Origin: Orthonyx spaldingii
Taxonomy: Eukaryota; Chordata; Aves; Passeriformes; Orthonychidae
DNA: 64,000 nt
Assembly: GCA_013397795.1 (NCBI GenBank)
Contig: VZTJ01003859.1
Location: 1 to 64,000, forward strand
Direction of reading: 5' to 3'
The translations under genes and the position numbers were made by a program. Under the pieces are notes generated by a model that did no database searches, was not told the origin of the DNA, and worked only from the letters and a program-made list of their open reading frames with translations. Within the stretch, counting starts at the first letter, position 1. Each line of letters opens with the position of its first letter. Below, in pieces: positions 40,001-50,200 of the stretch.

Positions 40001-41988
40001 AGTCCTACATTTGCAAAGGCTGCAAAACAGAAAACATGTAAAGAAATAACTCAGTACCCCCTTCTTTATCTGCACATATTTTGAGCAGCTTCCCCACAAT
40101 TACTGTGGGATGTCATCAGAAGGGTATGAGAGAGTGGAACTACAGCTTGATAAGAAAGAGGTCGCCCTTACTGGGTTAAACCAGAAAAGCAAAAGCAGAG
40201 AGAGGAACAGAGATACAGAGCTAACAGAGATACAACTCTCATGCAGTTAAAGTCTTCTGCAAGAAACCTGCAAAAAGTTCAAATTTTTTCAAGAGTCTTT
40301 TGCTTTTGATTGATCTGGAAGCCGTCCCTCCTCTGCATAGACTCTGGGTATGACAGCCCCTCTCAAGAAATAAATCCTTAACTTTTTCTACCCTGGTGTC
40401 ACTTCCCAAACCAAATATCTAAGACATACCCTGTTCCATTTACTTCTCAACACAAAACATTACCACACTATGGTAGTACTGGTCTGTGCTGTCTCCTGGA
40501 CAGCAAGAGTAGTCCGCTGTAACATCGTGATATCCAGAGATGCCTTACAGATAATAAATTTGGTATTTTTACCCTCTCCCACTTTCTGTCAGTGAAGTGC
40601 CTCCCCAAGTTTGTACATACAGGATTTTATCACTGCAGTTCCGAAAGATGCAAGTAAGGTTCGGATAGTATCAGTTTTCCACTCTGCTATTCACAGCCAA
40701 GAGATCTGAGTAGGGAAGCGTTTGCTCTGCCACATCAGACGCAGGCCCATCCCCAGCTATTGGGCACTGGTATGGGCAGCAGCCACTGACTTGTCAGCAA
40801 TCAAACCAAAGGGAAACTCCTCAAGATCTTGTGCCTGTTTTAGCAGGCAACAAGTGCTGCCTCATGTGGGCATATGGGCCCCTGAACCCATGGGAAAAAT
40901 TGTGTACGTTACTGCACAGCTACTAATACCACTTCGTCTCTACTGGGGCTTACATTTGGCTCTGGGAGGCTGGAGGTGTTTTCTGGGACCTGCAGTATGT
41001 AAAGCAGATGTTCTATGGATGTTTCTGAACATTGTTTTGCTGGCTGTTATTCCAGGTGACAAAACTCAAGGACACAGATGATTCCCTCAAATCTCATGCT
41101 GTTTGTGAATTTGGAGGTAGCTGGAATCAGCATGTCCACTACCTGTTGTGAACACTAAAGAAGTTTACCCAAAAAGGAATTACACTCTTCTGTAGCCAGC
41201 TCAGTAGTTCATAAACTGCAAAATCTCTGAACCGCTAAAAGATTGATAAAACCGAATTATAACTGAGAAAAGTAAGACTGTCTTCTTGAACTACTTTGCT
41301 AAGTTAACAGAACTGCAGACTTACATTTCTTGTACTGAACTAATATTCTGCTTTTGAAAACAAACCTCTGGGATTTTTGCTGGTTTTTTGATCGTTTCCA
41401 TCCCTGACTGGGATTCAAGGGTTGACAGAAGCTCTCAAGGAAACAGGCTTTCCACAATAGCATATCTCTCCTTGACTATTAGTTTTCAGAATGCTTTATT
41501 TAGCCAAGCTGCCATGCAGCATCCCCCTGGACCATGCCCTGCATCCCACTGTACCACACCCTGCATTTGTCAATACAATTCATTTGCTCTGGTGTAAACC
41601 CACAAGCAGCATCAGCTGCATTTAAACAGCCTTGGTGGGAATTGGTTATCACAGCATCCCAGAAAAAGCTTATCCTTCATAATAACTCAGATTAGCAGAG
41701 GTCAAGGCTTGGTGTATTAAAACCATTGCCAGTCATGGAGGTCCACCAAGAGCTTCTTCCTTTTTAACTATCAAGGGAAATAAACAGTGTAAAACAACCT
41801 TCTCTCTATCACAACAAGACAAAGCACCAAGATACTTTCAAAGAGATCATCCTGTTTGACTTCTTAAACAGCACCTGTCAATGTGGCATCTGACTGCCAC
41901 TCCACAACATATTAAGCGCCATAGTCAGTAGCTCTAATGGAAGACAACACCCTTCTAATTCTCCCTTCATCCTTGCATAGAAGAATAA

Positions 41989-42509
41989 TGAACACTAACA
42001 CAGTCCCGGGGGGAGGTGTGGGGCGGGTGGTGCTTATACCAGGAGTATCTTGAACGCCCCGAAAGACCTCTCTGGCCAGTACAGCCAGGTGCTGTGCAGA
42101 CAGTTCTGTCCCTTACCCCAGCCGGTGTTCTGGCGTGTATCCCCCTCCCTGCAGCTCGATGGCTCGAGCGTTACCCGGGTTAACAGAGGGCTCAGTCGCA
42201 TGGAGTTCCAGAAACACTTTTTTCCTGAAGGGGTCCAGAGGTGAAAGAGACCGAATGACCTTGCGAAACCCTTGTTATAGGGCACCGGCCAGAGGGCAGG
42301 GGGCACAGGGGAGGAGAGGGAGGCGGGGGGATACAGAAGGAGCAAGAGATAGGGTCAGGAGACAGGTTACGGTTAATCAAAACAGGAGAATTAACATATC
42401 CAGGTAAAGCAACTCAGGGAGAAACCATTTCGCTTTCCAAGGGGTGGTTTCATACAGCAGAGTTATCCCACCAACGTCCTGGGATGGGTTCAGGTACCCC
42501 AATGGAACA
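41989..42509 (-). mobile_element. Solo-LTR-like element of an avian endogenous retrovirus (boundaries approximate)
   Basis: On the minus strand this block has LTR-like architecture: a TATAACAA box (42279-42272), then GGGTTTCGCAAGGTCATTCG and a CCTTCAGGAAAAAAGTG stretch where a polyadenylation signal would be expected, followed by a GC-rich U5-like part with CTTTCGGGGCG. It carries roughly 15-18 CpGs while the neighbouring intron has very few. The similarity to avian ERVK-type LTRs is from memory. A GAACAC hexamer at 41990-41995 and 42505-42510 could be a target-site duplication, but the ends inside it are not TG...CA. An alternative choice gives TG...CA at 41989-42509 with no duplication. No retroviral genes flank it. 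Same orientation as KLF12. Confidence 0.62.
42272..42279 (-). promoter_or_regulatory. TATA-like box of the LTR
   Basis: TATAACAA on the minus strand inside the LTR-like block, upstream of the presumed R region. If active, transcription would go towards the 90-nt KLF12 exon. Promoter use is inference. Confidence 0.4.
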
Positions 42510-42619
42510 CCACTATGTGTGAGCCCATTCAAACATCTGGCTTCAAAGGAAATACCTATTTCCCTAACATACTACTGGGTCTTCCACTGAGTATTCAGGT
42601 ATTGTCAGAAAATGTCGCA

Positions 42620-42645
42620 TTAAGCTACAGCTGTTAAGCTACAGC
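42620..42645. repeat. 14-bp-period direct duplication
   Basis: TTAAGCTACAGC occurs at 42620-42631 and again at 42634-42645, separated by two bases. Lies between the LTR-like block and the first coding exon. Confidence 0.85.
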
Positions 42646-42777
42646 ATTCCCCTGCCTCAAAGACAACACAGCATACAAAGCTCAGGCCAGTTATTTAAGC
42701 TATTCTGTTTTATAACACAATATAAATTTTTGATAACAGCATTAATACATATAACGCATATGGCTGTAAAAATGTCA

Positions 42778-42783
42778 ACCAAC
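42778..42783 (-). other. KLF12: Weak 5' splice site GTTGGT of the first coding exon
   Basis: The junction reads ATAAAA|GTTGGT on the minus strand. It is the only nearby GT that keeps phase 0 with the next exon. Last exon base A and +3 T and +4 G all deviate from the U1 consensus, while +5 G and +6 T fit. Confidence 0.65.
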
Positions 42784-42804
42784 TTTTATGGCTTTCCTCT
42801 TCAT
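42784..42804 (-). CDS. KLF12: KLF12 first coding exon, coding part (7 codons)
   Basis: On the minus strand, ATG at 42804-42802 opens M-K-R-K-A-I-K and the exon then ends at a GTTGGT donor. Joined in phase 0 to the exon at 18425, it continues as DISAFENRM, matching the known KLF12 N-terminus (human form MNIHMKRKTIK..., from memory) with T/A at residue 5 of this copy. The start chosen here is the second Met of the mammalian protein. The codons before it still read N-I-H, but the codon at the mammalian start position is CTG, preceded by an in-frame TGA. The start context is weak (C at -3, A at +4). A different upstream exon or a non-AUG start at the CTG are alternatives. The exon is short, but conserved peptide, phase agreement and both splice signals support it together. 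Confidence 0.83.
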
Positions 42805-42820
42805 ATGAATATTCAGTCAT
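42784..42820 (-). other. Overlapping uORF that crosses the splice junction
   Basis: ATG at 42820-42818 is out of frame with KLF12. It reads 12 codons to 42785, uses the last exon base plus the first two bases of the 18425 exon for codon 13, and stops at TGA 18411-18409, 17 codons in all. It runs over the KLF12 start, so ribosomes using it would miss that ATG. Its own context is weak (T at -3, A at +4), so leaky scanning is expected. Confidence 0.45.
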
Positions 42821-42847
42821 CCATTTGTCCCTAGATCCACTTCAATC
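42805..42847 (-). other. KLF12: KLF12 5' UTR portion of the same exon
   Basis: On the minus strand the exon starts GATTGAAGTGG just after a TTTTCTTTTTCAG acceptor (AG at 42849-42848). The 43 nt before the inferred start contain two upstream ATGs (42824-42822 and 42820-42818) and a TGA (42819-42817) in frame with the KLF12 reading frame. An acceptor this good shows at least one further 5' exon upstream, which I could not locate. Confidence 0.78.
42813..42824 (-). other. Three-codon uORF (M-D-D-stop)
   Basis: ATG GAT GAC TGA on the minus strand, wholly inside the 5' UTR part of the exon. G at +4 and C at -3 give it a moderate context. It ends 8 nt before the inferred KLF12 ATG, and its TGA overlaps the CTG that replaces the mammalian start codon. 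A regulatory role is inference. Confidence 0.5.
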
Positions 42848-43382
42848 CTGAAAAAGAAAATATTAAATCATTTAATTCATGTATTTTCTGAGAAGTTCAA
42901 TAGTTTCTCAAATATGTCATGTATGTAAATACCAAAAAAACTCTAACCACAGACGTCTCTTCCATTGTAAAACAGAGGTCAGAAGAACATTAAGTTTATA
43001 AGCCCTTCAACCAAAAAAGGATAAATACGACAAAAAATGCATATTGGAGAAAGCCTTATGTTTCCTCTTAGTCAAGCTCTGTGTTTTTAACTTCTGAGCT
43101 GCTATTTCAGCTCACTAAATCCCAACTGCTTTAATTAGTCTTCTGAGTCCATTACGTACCAGTACCCTCCATTTGTACAGGTAAACTTTCCAGCAGTTAC
43201 AGAGGGCAAACATTCTTTACCAATATTTCAAACTGTATTTCCAAGAAATACTACGCACCCTCTCAACAGTAACATATAAAAAACCATCCAAGACTACTAC
43301 AAAATATGAATATGTATTTCTTCCAAGGTTTCCTATAGATATATGATTAGTTTAATTGTAAGGGTGTGCTGGTTTAGGGAAA

Positions 43383-43822
43383 TCACCCTAGGACAAAGGG
43401 CCATGAAGAAGAACAGAGGACTGGAGCATCTCTCCTGTGATGAGGGGCTGAAAGAGTTGGGGTTGTTCAGCCTGGAGAAGAAAAGTCTCTGGGGAGACCT
43501 TACAGCATCTTCCAGTACCTAAAGGGGCTACAAGAGAGCTGGAGAAGGACTTTTTACATGGGCACATACCACAGGACAAGGTTTCAAACTAAATGAGGAG
43601 AGATGTAGATTAGATGTTAGGAAAAAATTCTTGACTGTGAGGGTGGCAAGGCACTGGCACAGGTTGCTCAGAGAATTTACAGATGCTCCATCCCTGTTCA
43701 AGGTTAGGTTGGACGAGGTTTTGAGCAACCTGACCTAGGGGGTGGCATCTCTGTCCATGGTAGGGAGGTTGGAATTAGATGATCATTAAGTCCCTTCCAA
43801 CTGAAAACATTCTATGATTCTA
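43383..43822 (+). repeat. CR1 LINE 3' end including octamer tail
   Basis: Carries the CR1 end in order: GACTGGAGCATCTCTCCTG, GGGGTTGTTCAGCCTGGAG, GGACTTTTTACATGGGC, GTGAGGGTGGCAAGGCACTGG, TTTTGAGCAACCTGACC, the TCCCTTCCAACTGAAA box and the final TTCTATGATTCTA. About 0.44 kb with a near-intact 3' terminus, antisense to KLF12. It ends about 0.5 kb upstream of the first coding exon in gene sense. Confidence 0.93.
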
Positions 43823-44218
43823 CGTTAATCTATAAAAGAAAAGAGCATATAGAGATTTAAATATTATATTATGTTCTGTGACGCTTCTTCAGGTTTAAGA
43901 AAATAAACAAACCCAGCAGTTCAACTTTTTAAAAAAGCCTTGGGGAAGAAAAAAATCTTCAGATGTGCAAAATTTAAATAATTGACAAGCTGTCTTAAAC
44001 CCCTTGCCAGAATATTTGCATATATCTGGGAGCAAATGCTACTTACATATGTCTCTTTTAATAATGGAAATGGTGTGAAGTCAAGAATCTAAATCTGCTG
44101 TCAGAGTTATTATAAACAATCTGCTGTTATTTTTCTATCATTCAAAATAAGGTCATTCTTCAAATAGCAGTAGAGCATCACCTGCCTGATTTTAAACCAT
44201 ATTCCAGTATTTCATTAC

Positions 44219-44234
44219 TGTCATATATATGACA
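44219..44234. repeat. Perfect 16-bp palindrome
   Basis: TGTCATATATATGACA equals its own reverse complement. AT-rich centre; no function assigned. Confidence 0.8.
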
Positions 44235-47200
44235 TGACAGGTTTCCAAATACTACACAAACTTTTACAGTGCAAAGACAAGAAGCTCCCTCAAGAATATA
44301 AGAATAGTCCATTCATACAGTGTGCTACTATCATACTGACTAAACATCATGCACTTAAATTTTATTTCTAAGAAAATATTAAGTTTAATAGAAGAAAGTA
44401 AGTTTCAAATATTTGTATGAATTATAAAAAGCTGCAAAATCACCACAAACACTGACCTAGCTAAATGTAACTAAATACCATAGCCTGAAAGCACGCTAAC
44501 TGTTGTAGACCATTTGTTTTCTCTCACGAATCTTGTAGAATCTCTTTCCCTTTGGTATTTAATCTCCCTTGGCATTATTTGGATTACTTCAAAATTTCAT
44601 GTAGCAGATTCCATTATTTTTTTTCTTTTAAAACTGCACACTTGAAGAACCACCTTTGAGTTTCTAGCTGTTCTTTCCTCTGTGCCCTTGCCCAAAAATG
44701 AGACAACTGGACCACATTTTGCATATCCTGGACTTACATGATGTAGTCATCTAACCTGAACAGGAAATGACTTAGTCATTCAGATTTTTTAAATTAAATG
44801 CAATGTATCCAAAAGCTTCACAGAGTCTCCATGAGAGGAAGACAGAGTTTGACCTGTAATTGTTTCCAGTTCTCCAGGTTTTCTCATCATTACTCCTCTC
44901 TACATGCACACCAGACACACATGTTCCTACAACACAACTTAGCTTCAAGTTGCACACCAACACTGGAGTCCTGTTATGTTACGGTGGCTATGGTGACACA
45001 GCAAACACGGGTCTGGGTTTCAGACCTAACAAACCACTATACAATCAGCCACAGCTGCAGCTGGTTTTGCATTATTAAATCATGTCCAATGGTCCTCCTC
45101 ATGGAAAAGCTACTTCTTTAGCAATGACAAGTAATTGGGTTTGCTTATTAATTCTCTTCAGGTCTGCACAATTAACGAGCACTAAATTGCCCACATCTTT
45201 GCACTATTGGGGTGTTCTCCTCTATAGAAGCGCTTCTATTTTAGGCTGCTTTTGAAGAGATTAAGAACAAACCATTCCTCTGAAATGACATTTAACTAGT
45301 AACTTTGCAAATCTTTGGCCTGATTTTCAGAAGAGCTGAAAAACTCTGACTTCATATGAAAGGACTTTGAAACGCATATAAAAAAGGGACATCCATTCTG
45401 CCACATGTGTCACCACCACAAAATCTGCTTTGGACTTTGGTTTTCAGTCTCTTACAGTGAAATCTTAAGCTTCTACTATCAGAAATATGAAATCAGACAT
45501 TGAAGTCCAAGTAGAAACATCTTTCATTTGTATCAAGCAGCTTTTATAGCAGAAGAAAATCTACACAATGAGATTTGTTGTGTACAACTGTACAATATTT
45601 CCAATTTGAAACTTTTAGGTCAAAAAAGCTCTTTAAGTAATCACAAAGCAAAGTACAAACCATCATTTTCAACCAAAAGAATGAAATTTAAGTAGCAGAC
45701 AGAGAATTATGTCCACTTCTACCCAAAGCCTAACTATCACCTTAAAAAGGTGTTTTCAGACCCTGGGAGTTTATAAGGCTTATGAATGCCACCAAACATT
45801 AGATTCGTTTTTCTACAGCGAGAGAAAACCAAATAAATTTGGTTACACCTAGTCCATTTTGAAAACCTGTCTTGATCAGATTAAATGTCCTAGCAGGCCC
45901 ACCTTGACCAGCATGGCCACTCACTGGTAGAGCTGAGCAAGACTCCTGGACCACAGCAAGGAACATGAGAAGAGTTTCAGGACAGTCATGCTGAGCATAT
46001 TTCAGGAAAAACAAAAGTCCCTATGTTTGTAGAGGTACCCATATCTCTACAAATAGAACTCTTTTGAACATATAAACCCACATAAACAGTTAATTCAAAA
46101 AACAAGTCTGCACTGGTATCACTTTTACTTATCTTTCCCATACTGATAATTTTAAAGCAAATTCACATTAATACAGTATCAAATTACTCCTTGTGCTATT
46201 TTTGACCCTTTTCTAATTCAGATGGGTATGGGAACATACATTTGGAAAACACCAACACATTTGCAAAGTTAAGTCATTTGCTGAATCAGGATTTATTAAC
46301 TTTTCCCTCTACAAAACAACCCCCTTATTTGGGCATAACTGTGTTAGTCACCTTCTTACATCATCTATTTTAATTTTGAAGTATGTACTTTTCTTCTTGA
46401 AAGCCCTTAGATCTGTATTTTAACTTCTGCAACCCCTTTCAAAGGCGCTGAGCCACACCAAACTTCCCCCGAAATGGCATGACTTCTCCCAAACTCATCA
46501 AGATCACCCTGGCCATCAGGTAAGGCAGGATCACTGAAAGCTCAGTTTCAGCACCATTCAGAGATGAAGGAACACAGGATATCCTTAACCCAGTGTTGAG
46601 GATAGCTACCCTTATAATAATAGTAGCCACATACTTGTCCTTTTTCCCTACGTTTCTGACTCTTGCAGGGAAATTTGTAAACTCCATAAAGCGGACATTT
46701 TGCAGAAGCTACAGACAAAATATAATTTAACCACAAGCTACAAATCCACAACAGTCCTTGACATTTAAAATTGGTAAGGGACATGAGATGCTGGCATACA
46801 GTCCAGTACTGTACTAAGCATATCCCAAAGTCTTCCTCAACTGCACTTCAAGAGTCTACCTTTCCTGACTTGGGTCTGGTCCCCAGCATCTTTGTAAACT
46901 GAGTGCTGTACCACTGCAGCTGAAACTAGCCAATACACTTTGCCACAAAGTTGTCTGGAAAAAAAATTATTTTAAATTCCAACATAAGGCACCGTCCCAC
47001 CAGCAGTCACTACAAGCTGCAAGACAAACCAGGTAATACAGCTTAAAACTCATCCAGTTTAGGTTAAGTGTAACTGCAGACCTCACAAGACCAAAGGATC
47101 ACCTGCTACGCATCCTAACAACTGCGACCATAAGGGTTATTCTGTCTCCAGCTAACGTTTTTGCTAATCTTTGACTGCGACTGCTGTTCCAACAAGGCAC

Positions 47201-50200
47201 AGTTACTTGCTTTAAGATGCCAGTTGCCACGCCAACATCTATGTTGCCCTGCTGTAACGTCATAACAAAAATATCTAAAGTTCCTCAAAATATTTCTGAA
47301 AATTACCTTAATGCTTCAACTTCTGGTTTTCACTGATACTTTAATAAAAGTAAAGAGAAGCAGGAGGCAGAGAGTGGGATGCTTGTTGCTAGGTGATACC
47401 TACCTCTCTTGAACTCCTACAGACTGAAATATTTATCCAGACTCCCACGAAGAATGACATCTAGCAGAAAAAAGACACACATACACTAAAGTACATTAGG
47501 ATTCAAAGTAAGAAGCAGCAGCTCCTCCACCTGCTCTGTCCCTAGGGCACCTAAGATGAGAAGACTGCAGTCTGGGATGGAGGTGATACAGCTCCTCCTG
47601 AACATCTACCCCAATTTTTGCTGAGCTTTTATGGGGTGATGCCTCCCATACATTTATGCCAAACCAGAATGATCTCAATGCCATTGGGATCATGGCACCA
47701 CAAGAAAATACATCCATGGCTACTGGACCATATAGCAGTGTTGTTTTTCTGATGCTTGGCATACTTTTCCCCAAACCACCATACTCTGACAACAGGTTTC
47801 CATAGAAAAAAGCATGCAGTTGGCCAAATGTAGATGAACAATTAATCAACCAAACACACAACCTTCATGTCATGTTCCTCCTGCTCCTCACTTTAAAAGG
47901 TTTATTTCAAGACTGAACGTTCAAGAAGTGCTTACACAGTCCTTCAGTAGAGGCTTGGAGGAATAAACATCATTCTTTACAGGGTCTTTTATTTGACATT
48001 AATGAATTATTCTGAACTGAACAGCTTCACGGATAAGGCCCAGACCTTCTGAGTCTTCACAACAAATTCCAAGAACCATTTGTTCTCCCTAGAACTTAAG
48101 TGTCTGGTTTGACAACTATTAGATAAAGTTTCAGAGAAAGATGACGTCTTTCAGTAATACTTAAAAAGCCTTGCTACTGTATTCATGTACACAAATGAAA
48201 TTAGAAAGTGTATGAGTACAATGACAATATTGTAAAAGTAGAAAAGAGCTTAGTTAAACTCTGGAGAAGTAGTGGAGTCCTCAAATGACTGGATTTAGGT
48301 AATAATCAGTGGTCAACCTAGAAGAGTGCAATAAATTGCACAGGACAGAGAAAAACACAGCCAAATACTACATCCTCCTTGACTGCTTATTCTAAAAGTA
48401 GTAAACTTTGACACTCAGTTGTTTGAATGGATAGCTCTCAAACTTTGATACTCCCTTCACAATTCTAACTTAAACAGAATTATATTGTTTTTCATTAGAT
48501 CCAAATAAAACAAATAATGATAAATACAGTCACCCATCACTTTGGGCAGCTTCTCTGACATACGGAAATGCTCATTTTACAGTGTAGCACAACGTCTGTC
48601 CGTTCACCACCTTATCCTCGCACACAGTTCAAACTCGGTTAGAGTTAAAATTTTATTTACCAGTCCGTGCACAATGTCAAAGGACTTGATGAGCCTTTTC
48701 TTCTTACAAAAATTATACCTTTTTTAATACATGTATGCATACATACACACCTATGTGTATATATTAATATAAAAACATGAACATGTTTGGTCACAAATTT
48801 CTGGTGAATTAATTTTTTTAAATAACGTCCTGAAAGAATCTGCGGAAAGCATGCTTGCTAATGCACTATTCAAAACAACACATATTTTAAAGCTTGGCTG
48901 AAAAGCTTAACTACATTTCTGAATTCACAAAACTGCAATTAATAAAAAAAAAGTCATCTTTTCCCCTTCAGACTTTATTTCTCCCCTTTCTTCAGCAAGA
49001 CAGTATATATTACTCTCCAGATAATGATTATTCAAGATTTGTACCCATAAGGGCTTATGAGCATCTGAAAGAAATATTTAAAATAATATTTAAATATTTA
49101 TAACTGGTTATTCTTAATTTCAAATTGGGATTATGTGTATTCTGTTTCTACTTTTTGTTTGGACTTCAGATGAAACAAATGTGATTAGTTGTACTAAAAC
49201 TGAAGTCAAACTTTAAATTAAAAGGAAGGTAAACCACAGGAGAACCACCTGTGCTTCAGGTAGGATAAGAGAAGATCTGCTAGTGATTTTTCCATATCTC
49301 CACAGTGGGGGAAGGGATAAAGACCAACCTCTCCAGCAGGAGAGTTCCATCAAGACTAGATTGACACTACAGATGTTGCATAGGAAAGGTCCTAACTCCA
49401 CAGGTTTCCTACTCTTATTTTGCCCTGATAATACAGATTAGCATTATTAGATACTATCACTCACTCTCCCACTTGTGGTTTAATGCTTTTACTCAAACTA
49501 GGTTTATGCTCAGTCCAGAATCAAACCAGTTTTACTTGAGGTACAGGCAGCAGTACTTATTGTCTTGTCTCAAAGTTGCAATACAATCTTTTATATTCTA
49601 ACCCATTCAAAAATAAAACAAGGATTTTTTTTATCTTTTGTCAGGATGTTGCTGAATCCCAGAGACCACCAGAAGAACAAATAATCCTCACCCTTGTATG
49701 CACTTATAAATTAAATAACCAGATCTTAAGCATCAGTTTACTTAGGAATACAGTTTCCATGTGGACCATGTCTCTGATGTTTCTCAGCGTGATGGCAACC
49801 TCCTGATTACCTGATCTGAGGGAGGGTGGATGAACACTTAAGGCCTCATACCAAAGGACTGAGGACAACTTTACTGCACACCTGTGTCAAAATCTGCTCT
49901 TTGGTCAATCCAGCTACAGTGAGCACAGCTACTGGTGATTTAGCCCACAAGGAAGTCTGAAACACATGAATGTCTGAAACAGATTAATTCTGCCTCAGAT
50001 GGCAAATACTACCTTTACATGGCTCAAAAATTTTTAAAGTGTATCCTCACAGTTGACTTCAGAGGGAACACCAGGACAATGGAAAAATCAGAGCAGAAAT
50101 AAAAAATGCAAAACTGTTTCTGTGTAGTAGCTTGTATAAATCCTGGCTTGTCTTTCCTTTTTACACTGTTGTAAAAAAGTTAGAGAACAGCACTAACCAC

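Larger units (their letters stand above)
18426..42783 (-). other. KLF12: KLF12 intron between the two coding exons (24.4 kb)
   Basis: This intron runs from the GTTGGT donor at 42783 to the TTAG acceptor at 18426. It contains the LTR-like block (about 41989-42509), a CR1 fragment (about 30965-31670), a CR1 tail (about 27803-27880), a local tandem repeat (30733-30797), low-complexity tracts and a gap in poly(A) (33493-33557). The remaining sequence is AT-rich and shows no exon I can support. Very long introns are typical of KLF12 in vertebrates. Confidence 0.8.

Noticed and set aside
40722..41081. 119-codon open frame, plus strand
   Set aside because: Antisense to the gene, no domain, no repeat match I can name. 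Left out as chance.
42034..42407. Overlapping open frames of 60-100 codons on both strands
   Set aside because: They lie in the LTR-like block, where GC-rich sequence has few stops; LTRs do not normally encode protein.
42784..42820. The frame starting ATG ACT GAA as the real gene start
   Set aside because: It is out of frame with the conserved KLF12 peptide and stops six codons after the splice; the KLF12 frame explains both exons.
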